DNA of 64,000 bases, taken from assembly GCF_963675165.1 (NCBI RefSeq), contig NC_087377.1, positions 5,642,042 to 5,706,041 of the forward strand. Reading direction: 5' to 3'. The translations under genes were made by a program, and so were the position numbers. The notes below the pieces were generated by a model, which searched no databases, had not been told where the DNA came from, and saw only the letters and a program-made list of their open reading frames with translations. Shown one piece after another: positions 12,525 through 23,413 of the stretch (positions within the stretch are counted from its first letter, which is position 1; every line of letters begins with the position of its first letter). The stretch comes from Halichondria panicea (taxonomy: Eukaryota > Porifera > Demospongiae > Suberitida > Halichondriidae).

Positions 12525-13475
12525 TATGGGGGGTGCATGGGTGATCAGTGCCAAAACCACCAGCTCTTTTTTTTTTATTTAGTACTAGAATCATTTGCAT
12601 AGTGAACATACATACAAATGACATACATACATAGTGAACTGAACATACATACAAATGACATTTGCATAGTGAACATACATACAAATGACGCGCTCTCTCT
12701 TATTTGCATGGTGAAGTTCTACATACAAATGATGCTCTCATTTGCATGGTGAAGCTCTCTACATGCATACAAATGGCATTTGCATAGTGAATTTGCTAGA
12801 CTGGAAACTACTCCCCTTTTCACCTAAGAAAAGGCTCAGGGGAGAGAGTAATCTTTTTTAACTCTGTTATTGGACACGCCCACTTATGTGACCAAAAAGG
12901 ATTGCCACATGAGCGGGCGTGTCCAACACGTAGTCCGTCTATACTATAATGTTAATTGTGTCCTCTTTCGATCAATATGCCGCTAAAAATTTACAGTTGT
13001 CCTATAGGGGCATGCGTGAAGAATGTCACGCTCCCACAATGTTAACGTCCTAACAACTTGCGTGCCACCACTCACACATGTACTATTTATTTCTGTTGCT
13101 ATATAGCCTCGAGTATAAAATACATTTCTGACGGTCTGGGATCAAAGCTGAATAAACACCCACACATTATGTAGTTATAGTGGTTTGTTCTCATCCTAGC
13201 CCTAATTCCTTATAGATGAAAAAGGGAGTGCATGGTTTCAAGTCAATGCAATATATATGAGTGTCATTGTAAAACTAACAAAGCTTATCATTTGCCATGC
13301 AGCGTTATTTGTATGTAGAACTTCTCATTTTGTATGTAGAACTTCACCATGCAAATAAGAGTATCATTTGTATGTAGAAAATCACCATGCAAATAAGAGA
13401 GAGCGTGTCATTTGTATGTACAACTTTACCATGCAAATAAGAACTGGAGGTTTTGGCACTGATCACCCCCCCATA
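12525..13475. mobile_element. Non-autonomous element with 6-bp target duplication
   Basis: The ends are TATGGGGG at left and CCCCCATA at right. Just inside, GATCAGTGCCAAAACC pairs with GGTTTTGGCACTGATC. GAAATG flanks the element directly at 12519-12524 and 13476-13481, a 6-bp target-site duplication. The interior has tandem units with CATTTGCATAGTGAACATAC at the left and inverted counterparts with GTATGTAGAACTTCACCATG at the right, making a long foldback. No coding sequence was seen. Confidence 0.75.
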
Positions 13476-13740
13476 GAAATGTTGATGTATATACACAATT
13501 ATTATAATTGCAACCAACAGTGGTTTTAAATTATGAGTAAAGTACAAGAGTCACCCGTATAATTATACTGTTAAAAATTAACCTTTTGATGAAAAACATG
13601 AATCCAAAATGCCACACTCTGAGGTAACTATTATAATTAGGGTACGTGTTTTCAGTATAATTATAGCTATAATTTTATCAGTCTCACATAATAATAGTTA
13701 TCTCTTGATCTTGCTTATTTCTATATCGAGCAAGTAACTC

Positions 13741-14950
13741 CTATATAAGGATTTCCTTCTCAAGGGATTTCTCCTCAGGCGATTCTTGGCCAACTTCTTC
13801 GTCATTTGACACCACTTCAGGATCATAATCACCCGTTTGATAATTCTCAACCTCTGCGATCAACTCTTCGTCTTGCACTGTGAGTTGCTCAGCCCCATTG
13901 TTGCAAGTTGGCACGGTATATTTCGGGCATATATATTGCACTTTGTAATCCCTACACCCTTTAGGGTTGTTCTTGTTCCAACATATCCCTCCAGACTGCA
14001 TGTGTGATGCATATAATAATTATTATATATTTTACTGTATTGTATATAATTATGACAATTATTCAACTTATAAAGCCTGAGACGGTAATTTCGTACCCAC
14101 TATATTGGCAGCTATAATTAGTTTTATAAAGATTTCGTATTCAAAATTTTCGGGTAACTCAGAATGGTGATGTAGGATGCACTTTCTCAATGGAAATTTT
14201 AGTCTAAATACGAAAATTGTACCATATCATTATACTATAATAACCTGTCTATCACAAGTCATGTAATTATGCCCGCTTCTAAATGTTTTGTATAATAACA
14301 GGTGTTGACTCACATCCGGTTTGCAGGTAATGTTCTGCTTAAACTCAGCATAGTCTCTCCCGGTGCATTTATCGTTACACCTTATCCCAGCTGGTGTAGC
14401 TCCTCCAGGACAAGACTTTTGTCCGTCGTTAACTACCTCACAGTCGCAGTGACCTGACGGATTATCACGATCCACGAACGCTGTGTCACAGAACTCGCTA
14501 CAAACAATGCCTCTGGTGTCTTGAATACTTCCCTCAGGGCAAAGGTACCTCAGTTTGTAGTCATCACACTTTTTACCTGACTTTTGCCAATTATTAATAC
14601 ATGCCAAGCCACGACGAGGCTCGCAAGCAATCGCAAAAACATCACCTATGCAGATCAAAACCTAAATCCATTATTATGTAATCATTATTACTAAGTTTGA
14701 TAGTACTGCCTGTTCGAAAAAATTATTCACCTGTGCTTTTGTAAGGACGTCCACTTGTTGTCTGGCATTGTATTCCAACAGGTTGGGGGCAACGTATCTT
14801 CTTTGATACGTGTATGATCCTTTCCCAATCACCTGATCCTGAAGGATTATCTCTGTCCATCCATCTCGTATAGCAGTACCTCTTACATTGTTGACAAGTC
14901 ACCATGCTAACTAGAGCACAGAAGAAAATGATTTTCGCTAGAACTGCCAT
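13741..14950 (-). CDS. Secreted protein with two Mucin2/CILP-type WxxW domains, copy A
   Basis: Three exons on the minus strand: 14731-14950, 14314-14645 and 13741-13995, all GT/AG, phases 1 and 0, giving 268 aa. A signal peptide (MAVLAKIIFFCALVSMVTC) is followed by WMDRDNPSGSGDWE, GDVFAIACEP, GLACIN and a CxDYKxRYLC end, the pattern of the Mucin-2 WxxW domain. A second repeat (DRDNPSGHCDCE...GICWNKNNPKGCRDYKVQYIC) follows, then an acidic tail. Such domains occur in extracellular matrix and mucus proteins. Copy A stops at TAG where copy B reads CAG, so its tail is nine residues shorter. It is the inverted partner of 17895-19107. Confidence 0.85.
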
Positions 14951-15004
14951 TTTTAAACAGCTTTCGTTTTTTTCAGTTTATGCACTGCATGAGATTGACT
15001 TGTC

Positions 15005-15011
15005 TTTTATA
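15005..15011 (-). promoter_or_regulatory. TATA box of WxxW gene copy A
   Basis: On the minus strand TATAAAA lies about 55 bases upstream of the ATG at 14950. It is preserved at the matching position in copy B, although introns of the two copies have diverged more. Confidence 0.65.
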
Positions 15012-15389
15012 GTCAAGCCACTTCTTAACTTAGTCACCTTTAGTTTCAGGTGTGATCTACAGATAACGCAGTTTCAGATATAATTTATCACTTGTAATTG
15101 TAACACACATTATAATTATACTGTTGTAATGAGTGCTGAAGGTTTGTCACAGGGAAATAGAGGCTGCTAAATAGTTTAGCAAGTGATCAGTTAGTAATTG
15201 GACATCTCATAGTCGTTGACTCAGGTTGATGTGTATATCCATTAACATAGCTTCAATTCCAGGCCGCAAGGAAAGGAGAGACACACGCTACCAATAACAG
15301 TGAAAGTTGAAAGTTGATTTGTTGTAACTGATGATTCGTTCAGCCTATTTAACAGGTGACAGTTGACTCAATACTATGTAGCTAGTTAT

Positions 15390-16058
15390 TAGCCGTCTTA
15401 GGGAAGCATCTGAGATACAAAGTAATGATGTATGTAATTATGTACATGCTATTAATTCATGTGTATTCAGTACTGACTGATATAGCTATATTATATCCGA
15501 CAGCAGTATAACTCTGTTCTATGATGAAATTTAAAAAAGCTAAAGATGACGTCCAACAAGAACGACTTTGGGCTTGTTGCCTTTTGACCTTTGAGATTAA
15601 AGGAATAGCAGTGCCAGTATATGGCATATTGTAGGGCCAATATATGGCATGTTGCACTGCATGGGGCAAAGTGAACTGACAGGAACCACAAATGTCTCAT
15701 TCAGTGTGTGCACTATAAAAAGCAATGATTGCAGTATTGGGTGGAGGGTGGGCTGAAGTCACAAAAGGTCACTTTGCCCCATGCAGTGCAACATGCCATA
15801 TTATTGGCCCTACAATATGCCATGTACTGGCACTGCTATTCTCAAAGGTCAAAAGGCAACAAGTAATAATTATCCCCACAGTCTTTCTTGTTGGACGTCA
15901 TCTTAAATTTCATCGTAAAACAGAGTTAGATATACTGCTGTCAGATATAATAATAGCTATATCAGTCAGTACTGTATTATTATGATTACACATGATACAT
16001 ATAAATTACATACATCATTACTTTGTATCTCAGATGCTTCCCTAAGACGGCTAATAAC
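15390..16058. repeat. Imperfect palindrome at the centre of the inverted duplication
   Basis: The left arm (about 15390-15674) and right arm (about 15765-16058) are reverse complements with scattered differences. Both contain a GGGGCAAAGTGAAC-like edge, GCACTGCATGG, GGCATATTGTAGGGCCAATA, TTGCCTTTTGACCTTTGAGA, GATGACGTCCAACAAGAA and CTTAGGGAAGCATCTGAGAT. The spacer is about 90 bp. It is part of the larger inverted repeat that carries the two WxxW genes. Small reading frames in these arms are shadows. Confidence 0.8.
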
Positions 16059-16276
16059 CAGGGCCGTAGACAGCAGGGAGGGGGCAGTTGCCCCCCCCCC
16101 TGGCATTCTCAGATCTGCTAAAATTATTGATCTGCACATGCCCAATGAGATGGCAGGGCTATCTGATGCGCGTGCTGAGAAAAGTACGACCTTTTTTTTA
16201 GGTAAAATTCTGAGCTCCACTGCGCCCTCTGGGAAGCAGGAGCACCTTTCTAGTTTGTTTTGCTCTAAGTTGGTGC
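15411..16276. repeat. Direct repeat unit, left copy (866 bp)
   Basis: This stretch recurs at 16477-17342 with a fixed offset of 1066 and no difference that I could find. It ends exactly at the N gap, and the second copy starts exactly after it. Perfect identity at both gap edges is the signature of two contig ends sharing the same sequence rather than a biological duplication. Confidence 0.85.
16059..16276. mobile_element. CAGGGCCGTAGAC-type MITE, cut off by the gap
   Basis: Starts at CAGGGCCGTAGAC after ATAAC and matches the first 218 bp of the element at 17125-17460. The rest is hidden by the N gap. If the gap is an assembly artefact, this is the same insertion as the right-hand copy. Confidence 0.7.
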
Positions 16277-16476
16277 NNNNNNNNNNNNNNNNNNNNNNNN
16301 NNNNNNNNNNNNNNNNNNNNNNNNNNNNNNNNNNNNNNNNNNNNNNNNNNNNNNNNNNNNNNNNNNNNNNNNNNNNNNNNNNNNNNNNNNNNNNNNNNNN
16401 NNNNNNNNNNNNNNNNNNNNNNNNNNNNNNNNNNNNNNNNNNNNNNNNNNNNNNNNNNNNNNNNNNNNNNNNNNNN
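16277..16476. other. Assembly gap of exactly 200 N
   Basis: Two hundred unknown bases. A round number suggests a placeholder of unestimated size. Reading frames that cross it are meaningless. Confidence 0.99.
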
Positions 16477-17342
16477 TGAGATACAAAGTAATGATGTATG
16501 TAATTATGTACATGCTATTAATTCATGTGTATTCAGTACTGACTGATATAGCTATATTATATCCGACAGCAGTATAACTCTGTTCTATGATGAAATTTAA
16601 AAAAGCTAAAGATGACGTCCAACAAGAACGACTTTGGGCTTGTTGCCTTTTGACCTTTGAGATTAAAGGAATAGCAGTGCCAGTATATGGCATATTGTAG
16701 GGCCAATATATGGCATGTTGCACTGCATGGGGCAAAGTGAACTGACAGGAACCACAAATGTCTCATTCAGTGTGTGCACTATAAAAAGCAATGATTGCAG
16801 TATTGGGTGGAGGGTGGGCTGAAGTCACAAAAGGTCACTTTGCCCCATGCAGTGCAACATGCCATATTATTGGCCCTACAATATGCCATGTACTGGCACT
16901 GCTATTCTCAAAGGTCAAAAGGCAACAAGTAATAATTATCCCCACAGTCTTTCTTGTTGGACGTCATCTTAAATTTCATCGTAAAACAGAGTTAGATATA
17001 CTGCTGTCAGATATAATAATAGCTATATCAGTCAGTACTGTATTATTATGATTACACATGATACATATAAATTACATACATCATTACTTTGTATCTCAGA
17101 TGCTTCCCTAAGACGGCTAATAACCAGGGCCGTAGACAGCAGGGAGGGGGCAGTTGCCCCCCCCCCTGGCATTCTCAGATCTGCTAAAATTATTGATCTG
17201 CACATGCCCAATGAGATGGCAGGGCTATCTGATGCGCGTGCTGAGAAAAGTACGACCTTTTTTTTAGGTAAAATTCTGAGCTCCACTGCGCCCTCTGGGA
17301 AGCAGGAGCACCTTTCTAGTTTGTTTTGCTCTAAGTTGGTGC
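16477..17342. repeat. Direct repeat unit, right copy (866 bp)
   Basis: Second copy of 15411-16276. It contains the same internal palindrome and the start of the CAGGGCCGTAGAC element, and beyond 17342 continues into the full element and right arm B of the inverted duplication. Confidence 0.85.
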
Positions 17343-17460
17343 CACAGCAAGTTGGAAGTTGCCATACAGAGGATATTGAAATAACAGTTGACCTTTTTTT
17401 TTGTAAAATGTTCAGTTTTTATTTTGCCACCCCTGCAAACCTAAGCTATCTACGGCCCTG
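17125..17460. mobile_element. MITE with CAGGGCCGTAGAC ends and 5-bp target duplication
   Basis: Left end CAGGGCCGTAGAC pairs with right end CTATCTACGGCCCTG. The element is flanked by ATAAC at 17120-17124 and 17461-17465. The inverted arm A at about 15375-15395 has no element at the matching place, so it is a paralogous empty site. The same type of ends and a 5-bp duplication are seen at 55800-56519. A hAT5-like source (5-bp duplications, CAG...CTG ends) is plausible but not shown. Confidence 0.8.
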
Positions 17461-17833
17461 ATAACTCATAGTATTGAGTCAACTGTCACCTGTTAAATAG
17501 GCTGAACGAATCATCAGTTACAACAAATCAACTTTCAACTTCCACTGTTATTGGTAGCCCGTGTCTCTCCTTTCCTTGCGGCCTGGAATTGAAGCTATGT
17601 TAATGGATATACACATCAACCTGAGTCAACGACTATGAGATGTCCAATTACTAACTGATCACTTGCTAAACTATTTAGCAGCCTCTATTTCCCTGTGACA
17701 AACCTTCAGCACTCATTACAACAGTATAATTATAATGTTTGTTACAATTACAAGTGATAAATTATATCTGAAACTGCGTTATCTGTAGATCACACCTGAA
17801 ACTAAAGGTGACTAAGTTAAGAAGTGGCTTGAC

Positions 17834-17840
17834 TATAAAA
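17834..17840 (+). promoter_or_regulatory. TATA box of WxxW gene copy B
   Basis: TATAAAA about 55 bases before the ATG at 17895, with the same context (GCTTGACTATAAAAGACAAG) as copy A on the other strand. Confidence 0.65.
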
Positions 17841-17894
17841 GACAAGTCAATCTCATGCAGTGCATAAACTGAAAAAAACGAAAGCTGTTTAAAA

Positions 17895-19107
17895 ATGGCA
17901 GTTCTAGCGAAAATCATTTTCTTCTGTGCTCTAGTTAGCATGGTGACTTGTCAACAATGTAAGAGGTACTGCTATACGAGATGGATGGACAGAGATAATC
18001 CTTCAGGATCAGGTGATTGGGAAAGGATCATACACGTATCAAAGAAGATACGTTGCCCCCAACCTGTTGGAATACAATGCCAGACAACAAGTGGACGTCC
18101 TTACAAAAGCACAGGTGAATAATTTTTTCGAACAGGCAGTACTATCAAACTTAGTAATAATGATTACATAATAATGGATTTAGGTTTTGATCTGCATAGG
18201 TGATGTTTTTGCGATTGCTTGCGAGCCTCGTCGTGGCTTGGCATGTATTAATAATTGGCAAAAGTCAGGTAAAAAGTGTGATGACTACAAACTGAGGTAC
18301 CTTTGCCCTGAGGGAAGTATTCAAGACACCAGAGGCATTGTTTGTAGCGAGTTCTGTGACACAGCGTTCGTGGATCGTGATAATCCGTCAGGTCACTGCG
18401 ACTGTGAGGTAGTTAACGACGGACAAAAGTCTTGTCCTGGAGGAGCTACACCAGCTGGGATAAGGTGTAACGATAAATGCACCGGGAGAGACTATGCAGA
18501 GTTTAAGCAGAACATTACCTGCAAACCGGATGTGAGTCAACATACTTATACAGTTATTGTACAAAACAGAAACAGGTGTACAAGTGATGAATGTAATTCC
18601 CACGGCGCGAAATTATTATTGCCCACAATACATTGTAATTATAGGTCCTATACATCACCTGCTCAAGGATGCGAAATTTATAGCTGGAATTTTTATATGA
18701 AAAGTTTAACTGGTAATCAGGAGCTAGGTTTATAAGTTGAAAAATGCGATTATCATATAATTATTATTATTAAATTATGCAACTTGTATTGCATAATTAT
18801 ACGTGCATCACACCCACACATGCAGTCTGGAGGGATATGTTGGAACAAGAACAACCCTAAAGGGTGTAGGGATTACAAAGTGCAATATATATGCCCGAAA
18901 TATACCGTGCCAACTTGCAACAATGAGGCTGAGCAACTCACAGTGCAGGACGAAGAGTTAATCCCAGAGGTTGAGAATTATCAAACGGGTGATTATGATC
19001 CTAAAGTGGTGTCAAATGACGAAGAAGTTGGCCAAGAATCGCCTGAGGGGAAATCCCTGGTGGAGGAAATGCTTATGCAGGAGTTGCTGCACACTCTTAC
19101 TCAATAG
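17895..19107 (+). CDS. Secreted protein with two Mucin2/CILP-type WxxW domains, copy B
   Basis: Three exons: 17895-18114, 18200-18531 and 18826-19107, all GT/AG, giving 277 aa. The first two exons match copy A almost residue for residue: signal peptide, WxxW repeat one with WMDRDNPSG and CDDYKLRYLC, repeat two with DRDNPSGHCDCE and CRDYKVQYIC, then an acidic tail. The tail differs (EGKSLVEEMLMQELLHTLTQ at the end). The intron between exons two and three is longer than in copy A. The product is probably secreted to matrix or mucus. No catalytic residues are expected for this domain. Confidence 0.87.
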
Positions 19108-20223
19108 GAACGAAATAGTGATAATTATAGAGTGTGAGACTAAAACATACGTGTGACAGCTAGAAAATTGAACTGGGAACACCATGTACTATTAAACAAA
19201 CTTAATGTTACAATTTATATTACACATAATTATACAAAATTAATGGTGCAACATGTATAAAGAGTATGATTTCTGAAAAAGGTGGCATCCCCAGTTGACA
19301 CCACAAGTATTCACACATGTACTGACCTTAATGCCTCGGTGCTCCTGGTAAATGTTTGTTTTGCTCAAAAAACTGAGAGTTCTGTAACAAAGACAGCATT
19401 AAGCATTGAATAAGTTGTGCACATAGATAGCAATTATAACTTATACTTGCCAACTGTAGGCTGAAAAGGTGATTCCACAAATAAAACGACAACTGCCTAC
19501 TCCAAAACTAGGACGTGGTTGCCTCTATGGTTGGAATCGTTCCACCATAACCAAAGTTGAACCGAGTTTTCCCAGCACCTTCTGATTAGGTCGTCGACTC
19601 AACACATTACTTCAGGTAAATAGCTGTGAGCTGGCTAGGCTATAGGCTGGTCACTTTCAATTAAATTAACGGTCAAAGCTTTTCTTCGCATTGAGCGATC
19701 ATCAGGACAGATATGTAATAAGTGACTCTATAGGAATGAATGCGAGAAAAATATTCCAGACAATACAATGTAATACATGAAAATAATACATGAACATGAA
19801 CATTCCAATATGTACGTATAATACTATTATTAGTTGACTAGCCCTAGAATAAATACCTGTTATACTTGTTATACTGTATAGGATATACATAATTATGGGG
19901 TGCATATCTCCGAGTAGGTGTGGCATATCTGACTTACATAGTGTGCATGCGCGTATCCAAGCTTGAGTAATTCATTCTGCAAAACTGTACAGACACAATG
20001 GAAAAAGCAATGGAAGAAGCAATTGAAAGAATGGTTCTTGAAGCTACTGCGTCTGCGAATGCATAAGAATTCGAAGAACCTTGGCTCAAGACTCCTGTAA
20101 ACACCTCTGCTTCCCCAGTTACAGCAACAGAACAAGACAACACTGCTCCCTCCAACACAAACTCAGCAACTGAGGAAGAGAACAACTGCTCCCTCCGCCC
20201 CACCCTCATTCCAGCCGTATGGC
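19108..20223. other. No gene recognised
   Basis: AT-rich sequence beyond the right edge of the inverted duplication. A short frame at 19999 starts MEKAMEEAIERMVLEA and stops after 23 codons; the frames that follow are rich in Thr, Ser and Glu, with no recognised domain. The last bases before 20224 are not clearly a target duplication of the next element. Confidence 0.4.
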
Positions 20224-20485
20224 ACGCCGTTCGTAACAAAAATAAATGTCATCATGAGACCGTCACGTTGAATGTTTGATCGGGAGTCTCATGGTGACGT
20301 TATTTCTCAGTTTGACGTTCAAACTTTCTCCAAGGCCAGACCACACCTTGTTAGGAATGTATCTTGTAGCCTCGATTCCAAGCCGCAGGGAAAAGGGATG
20401 GAGTTGAGGCTAAGCTAACTGTACACGTAGTAGCTGTGGAGTCAGTCTAGTACCTAAAGGACAGACAACGTCAATTACATGAACA

Positions 20486-21575
20486 ATGTCTTACGACACT
20501 GAGATTCAAGGCTGGGATCAGTTTTTCAGAGAGGTATTATCTTTCTTAGATACTTGTAATCGACAGTGTGGGATTGCAAATAGCTAATTGAGAGGTTGGA
20601 AACCTGTATTGTTATTGTATTGTGTATGTACAAAGGGTGCTACAAGATGGAATTGATAGTGCCACTGACAGTATTGCGATAATTTTTATATACCTTAAGG
20701 TGACATATTTTCGCGTGTATTAATTTCTGCTATTTCTGCGAATGAGAGTAAAATCACAAAAATTAGTACTTGCATATAATTGGCCGCCCTCTTGTTTAAT
20801 GTATCCAGATCGACATTTCGCAAAAAATTATACCGCAAAATGTACAAAACTGTAAAAACGCAAACAAATCTACCTGTGAAAATATGTCACCTTAAGGTAT
20901 CTATTTTGAACAACTAGAAACTTCACTACGAACTGTGCACAGAGAGTGGGAGAGTACTTGATGGACTTGAAAGACTTACATCCACCTCATATAGTGTGCC
21001 ACTGGAGACATCAAGTGGAAGACAAAGATTTGATGTCCGTCAAGAGCAAATCGAATATCTCCGATCTATGTCCTTCACCTACTCTCAGATAAGCGAACTA
21101 CTAGGTGTGTCTAGAATGACTGTTTACAGGCAATGTATTGAGTATGGTGTGGTAGATAAGAGAACAGGATGGATGTGCTTAGAATTGTTCGAGAAATCCG
21201 CTCTACAATGGGTCAAACAATGTTAATGGGAAGATTGCAATCAATGGGATGCAATACGCCCTTTACCCATGCGGAGTCCTTCAGCTGCTGTGTACCTGGG
21301 CCGAACAGTCTATGGCATATAGGTACACTACACATGTTTAAGAATACCAAAACTAATTAGCTCTTTAATTAAGACTTTGTGCTATACAGTGCACTTTGAA
21401 TGGTTGAACTCTATAGATGAAATTAGCAACAATAATGATCAGTTGCGTAAAATATACAATTAAGTGCAGGTTTTCCATTTGTATAACACAAGGCTACTTT
21501 CTTCCATTTTAGACGGGCATCACAAGTTGGTGAGATGGAGATTTGTGACACACGCTGGAATAGATTGCTAAACAT
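20486..21575 (+). pseudogene. Integrase-core (DDE) protein with N-terminal helix-turn-helix, decayed
   Basis: A tentative first exon 20486-20533 (MSYDTEIQGWDQFFRE) is followed, beyond an intron holding a MITE, by GRQRFDVRQEQIEYLRSM, then SQISELLGVSRMTVYRQ, a clear helix-turn-helix. In another frame follow REIRSTMGQTMLMGRLQSMG and VPGPNSLWHI. After a probable intron (about 21323-21510) comes DGHHKLVRWRFVTHAGID. This order matches uncharacterised metazoan integrase-core proteins whose first catalytic Asp lies in WHIDGxHK. A frameshift near 21165-21175 and a stop after AGIDC mark it as broken. The exon model is uncertain. Confidence 0.6.
20693..20897. mobile_element. MITE with CCTTAAGGTGACATATTTTC ends
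   Basis: A 205-bp element with left end CCTTAAGGTGACATATTTTC and right end GAAAATATGTCACCTTAAGG, flanked on both sides by TA. It lies in the intron of the integrase-like gene inside the 20224-23413 element, so it is a nested, younger insertion. TA flanks point to a Tc1/mariner-type source. Confidence 0.8.
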
Positions 21576-22031
21576 GAGTTTACAATGAAACCATTAGCAG
21601 CACTTTGTGCACAGCACAAGCAAACAATTGGTGAGAGTATTTAAACACTTGGTGAGAGTTTTTAAGAGGTGTTCTGTGTGGTTCGACCCCTCCGAACCTT
21701 TTCGAACTACGCCTCAGCACAAGCAAACACTTGATGAGAGTGTTCTACATGTGTTTGGTGTGGTTCGATCCCTCCGAATCTGGAATTCCTAACACAGCAC
21801 CACTAATATTGGAACACATAATTATTCATAATTAATTTTGTGTGTGCCTGCTATTATATTATAATTGTTATCCTGATTTTGGATTCATAATAAATTATTA
21901 TGCTAGGATAATTCAGCTATACTTAACTTCAACAGAACTCAAAAGGCGAAAATGATGCTGAGCAGAGAGACTGACGAAGGGTTACATATTTCTGGTATTT
22001 ATACAATGTACAACTTATCATTATCTATACA

Positions 22032-22358
22032 GTGACTTCCTTCTGTGAATTGGCTCCGAAGCTATTACAAGCGAAAGACGTTCACTATCTTCTGAGTGAA
22101 ACATTTTCTCAAGACCCTCTTGAAGCCTACTTCTCTAGACAACGCCACAAGGGAGGTAGATGTGACAATCCAGGTGTTCAACAGTTCTACTACAATACAG
22201 CATCATTAATACAACAGAGGGAAGTATATCGAGATTTAAAAACTATGAATGTACAGAAAACAAGTAACATTAGTTCTGCTTGTAATGTACCTCTGCCGAA
22301 AAGAAGAAAATCGTGTGTAACAACTCATATAATTACATTTCAGTTCCATATTGTTTAA
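22032..22358 (+). pseudogene. Transposon gene 3' fragment with FSQDPLEAYFSRQRHKGG motif
   Basis: After a TATACAG acceptor the frame reads TSFCELAPKLL, LLSETFSQDPLEAYFSRQ and RHKGGRCDNPGVQQF, then a basic end. The FSQDxLExxFxxxRxxGGxxxNP pattern resembles the C-terminal part of P-element/THAP9-like transposases and related invertebrate repeat genes. No N-terminal partner is clearly joined to it. Its last 26 bases overlap the end of the convergent minus-strand gene. Confidence 0.5.
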
Positions 22359-23196
22359 TGGTTTTCCACGTTGCTTTTCGGTGACTATTAAAACTACTGA
22401 CCTGTCCATGATATGGCAAATGAATGTATTCAGGTTTGAGTAAATCCATCATGGTCTCCCAAAGAGGTATAACGTCCTCCGTCTTTAGGACATCTTCCTC
22501 TATCTTGGATAGTATGACATCTGATGGGTCTGTTCTTACATCAAGATGCTGCCTACATACCAATTCGATTGCTTTCGTGAGAGCAAAAAAATTGTTATTA
22601 ACATGATATAGACCACCTCTATCTCTTTGTTCAGTCCATGTGTGACTGTAGTCTATAGTATTCATCGAGACTTGTTTTCATCGAGTCCAATACACTGGCA
22701 TATTGATGATGGTGCTTACGATATTTTTTCTTCAGCTTCATTATTACATACCCAGCGACATATCTAACGACATTCTCTTCCTTATCGGTCAACGATGAAG
22801 CTGCTGACTTCAATGTTAAATTCGATGGGACTACCATCTGTTTAACTACAGTGTACATCAGTCTCTTTGAAATGTGACCCCAGACACTTTGTGATATATG
22901 TAACATACCAATGCAAGAGTTCCATCTAGCACGATTCACTGGAGACAGCCTACACACATGAACATTTCTCTCACAAGGGCCTGAAACGCAGGTAATCACC
23001 ATTTGAAGCAGTTCTTTTCCTAATAACTTCACTCGTCCTGCTTAATCTTATGTTGTATGGTTTGCAAGCTTTTGGATTGGATGATACTTTGTAACAGGGT
23101 AGCTTGAGACTGGTCAAGCTTGCTAAGCTCAACAATATGCTCGTCTGAGTCACTGTCTAGTTCTGTCTCTTCAGGTTCTGCATTGAGTTCTGCCAT
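22333..23196 (-). pseudogene. Uncharacterised transposon-associated gene (VRYVAGYV / DRGGLYHV type), frameshifted
   Basis: Reading down the minus strand from ATG 23196: MAELNAEPEETELDSDS, a helical stretch, then a TGA that is bypassed by a one-base shift into KLLGKELLQMV, CRLSPVNRARWN and VRYVAGYVIMKLKKKY. A second shift near 22660 leads to HTWTEQRDRGGLYHV, then a helical C-terminus ending at 22333. I recognise the VxYVAGYV and RGGLYHV pattern from repeat genes of sponges and cnidarians, but no function is known to me. Two frameshifts make it a pseudogene unless the assembly is wrong. Confidence 0.55.
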
Positions 23197-23413
23197 TGCG
23201 AGTTATGCCATGACTACGAGGTAGCAAATGACAACTAGAAGACTCTGGAGTAGATAAAGAAAGAAAAAAAGAATGTTTTTCTACTTACGCGAAACACGGA
23301 TTGTGACAATGATTTACATGGAGTTTCCTATCCATGAGAAACGTCACAATGAGACTCCCGACGTGACGTTCAAACAACCTCGATGTAACGTTTATTTTTG
23401 TTACGAACGGCGT

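Larger units (their letters stand above)
20224..23413. mobile_element. 3.2-kb DNA element with about 90-bp imperfect terminal inverted repeats
   Basis: The left end ACGCCGTTCGTAACAAAAAT is repeated in inverse at the right end, and about 55 bp further in TCGGGAGTCTCATGGTGACG pairs with its inverse in the right end, with one mismatch. Between the ends are a plus-strand integrase-like gene, a plus-strand C-terminal fragment and a minus-strand gene, convergent near 22333-22358. I could not fix a target duplication, so the outer boundary may be off by several bases. It sits next to a Gypsy gag fragment at the right. Confidence 0.65.

Noticed and set aside
15982..16513. Frames that cross the N run
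   Set aside because: Translation through unknown bases has no meaning.
15457..17051. Several 69-86 codon frames in the palindrome arms, each found more than once
   Set aside because: They recur only because the sequence is repeated and inverted; no motif, and copies on both strands differ at the ends.
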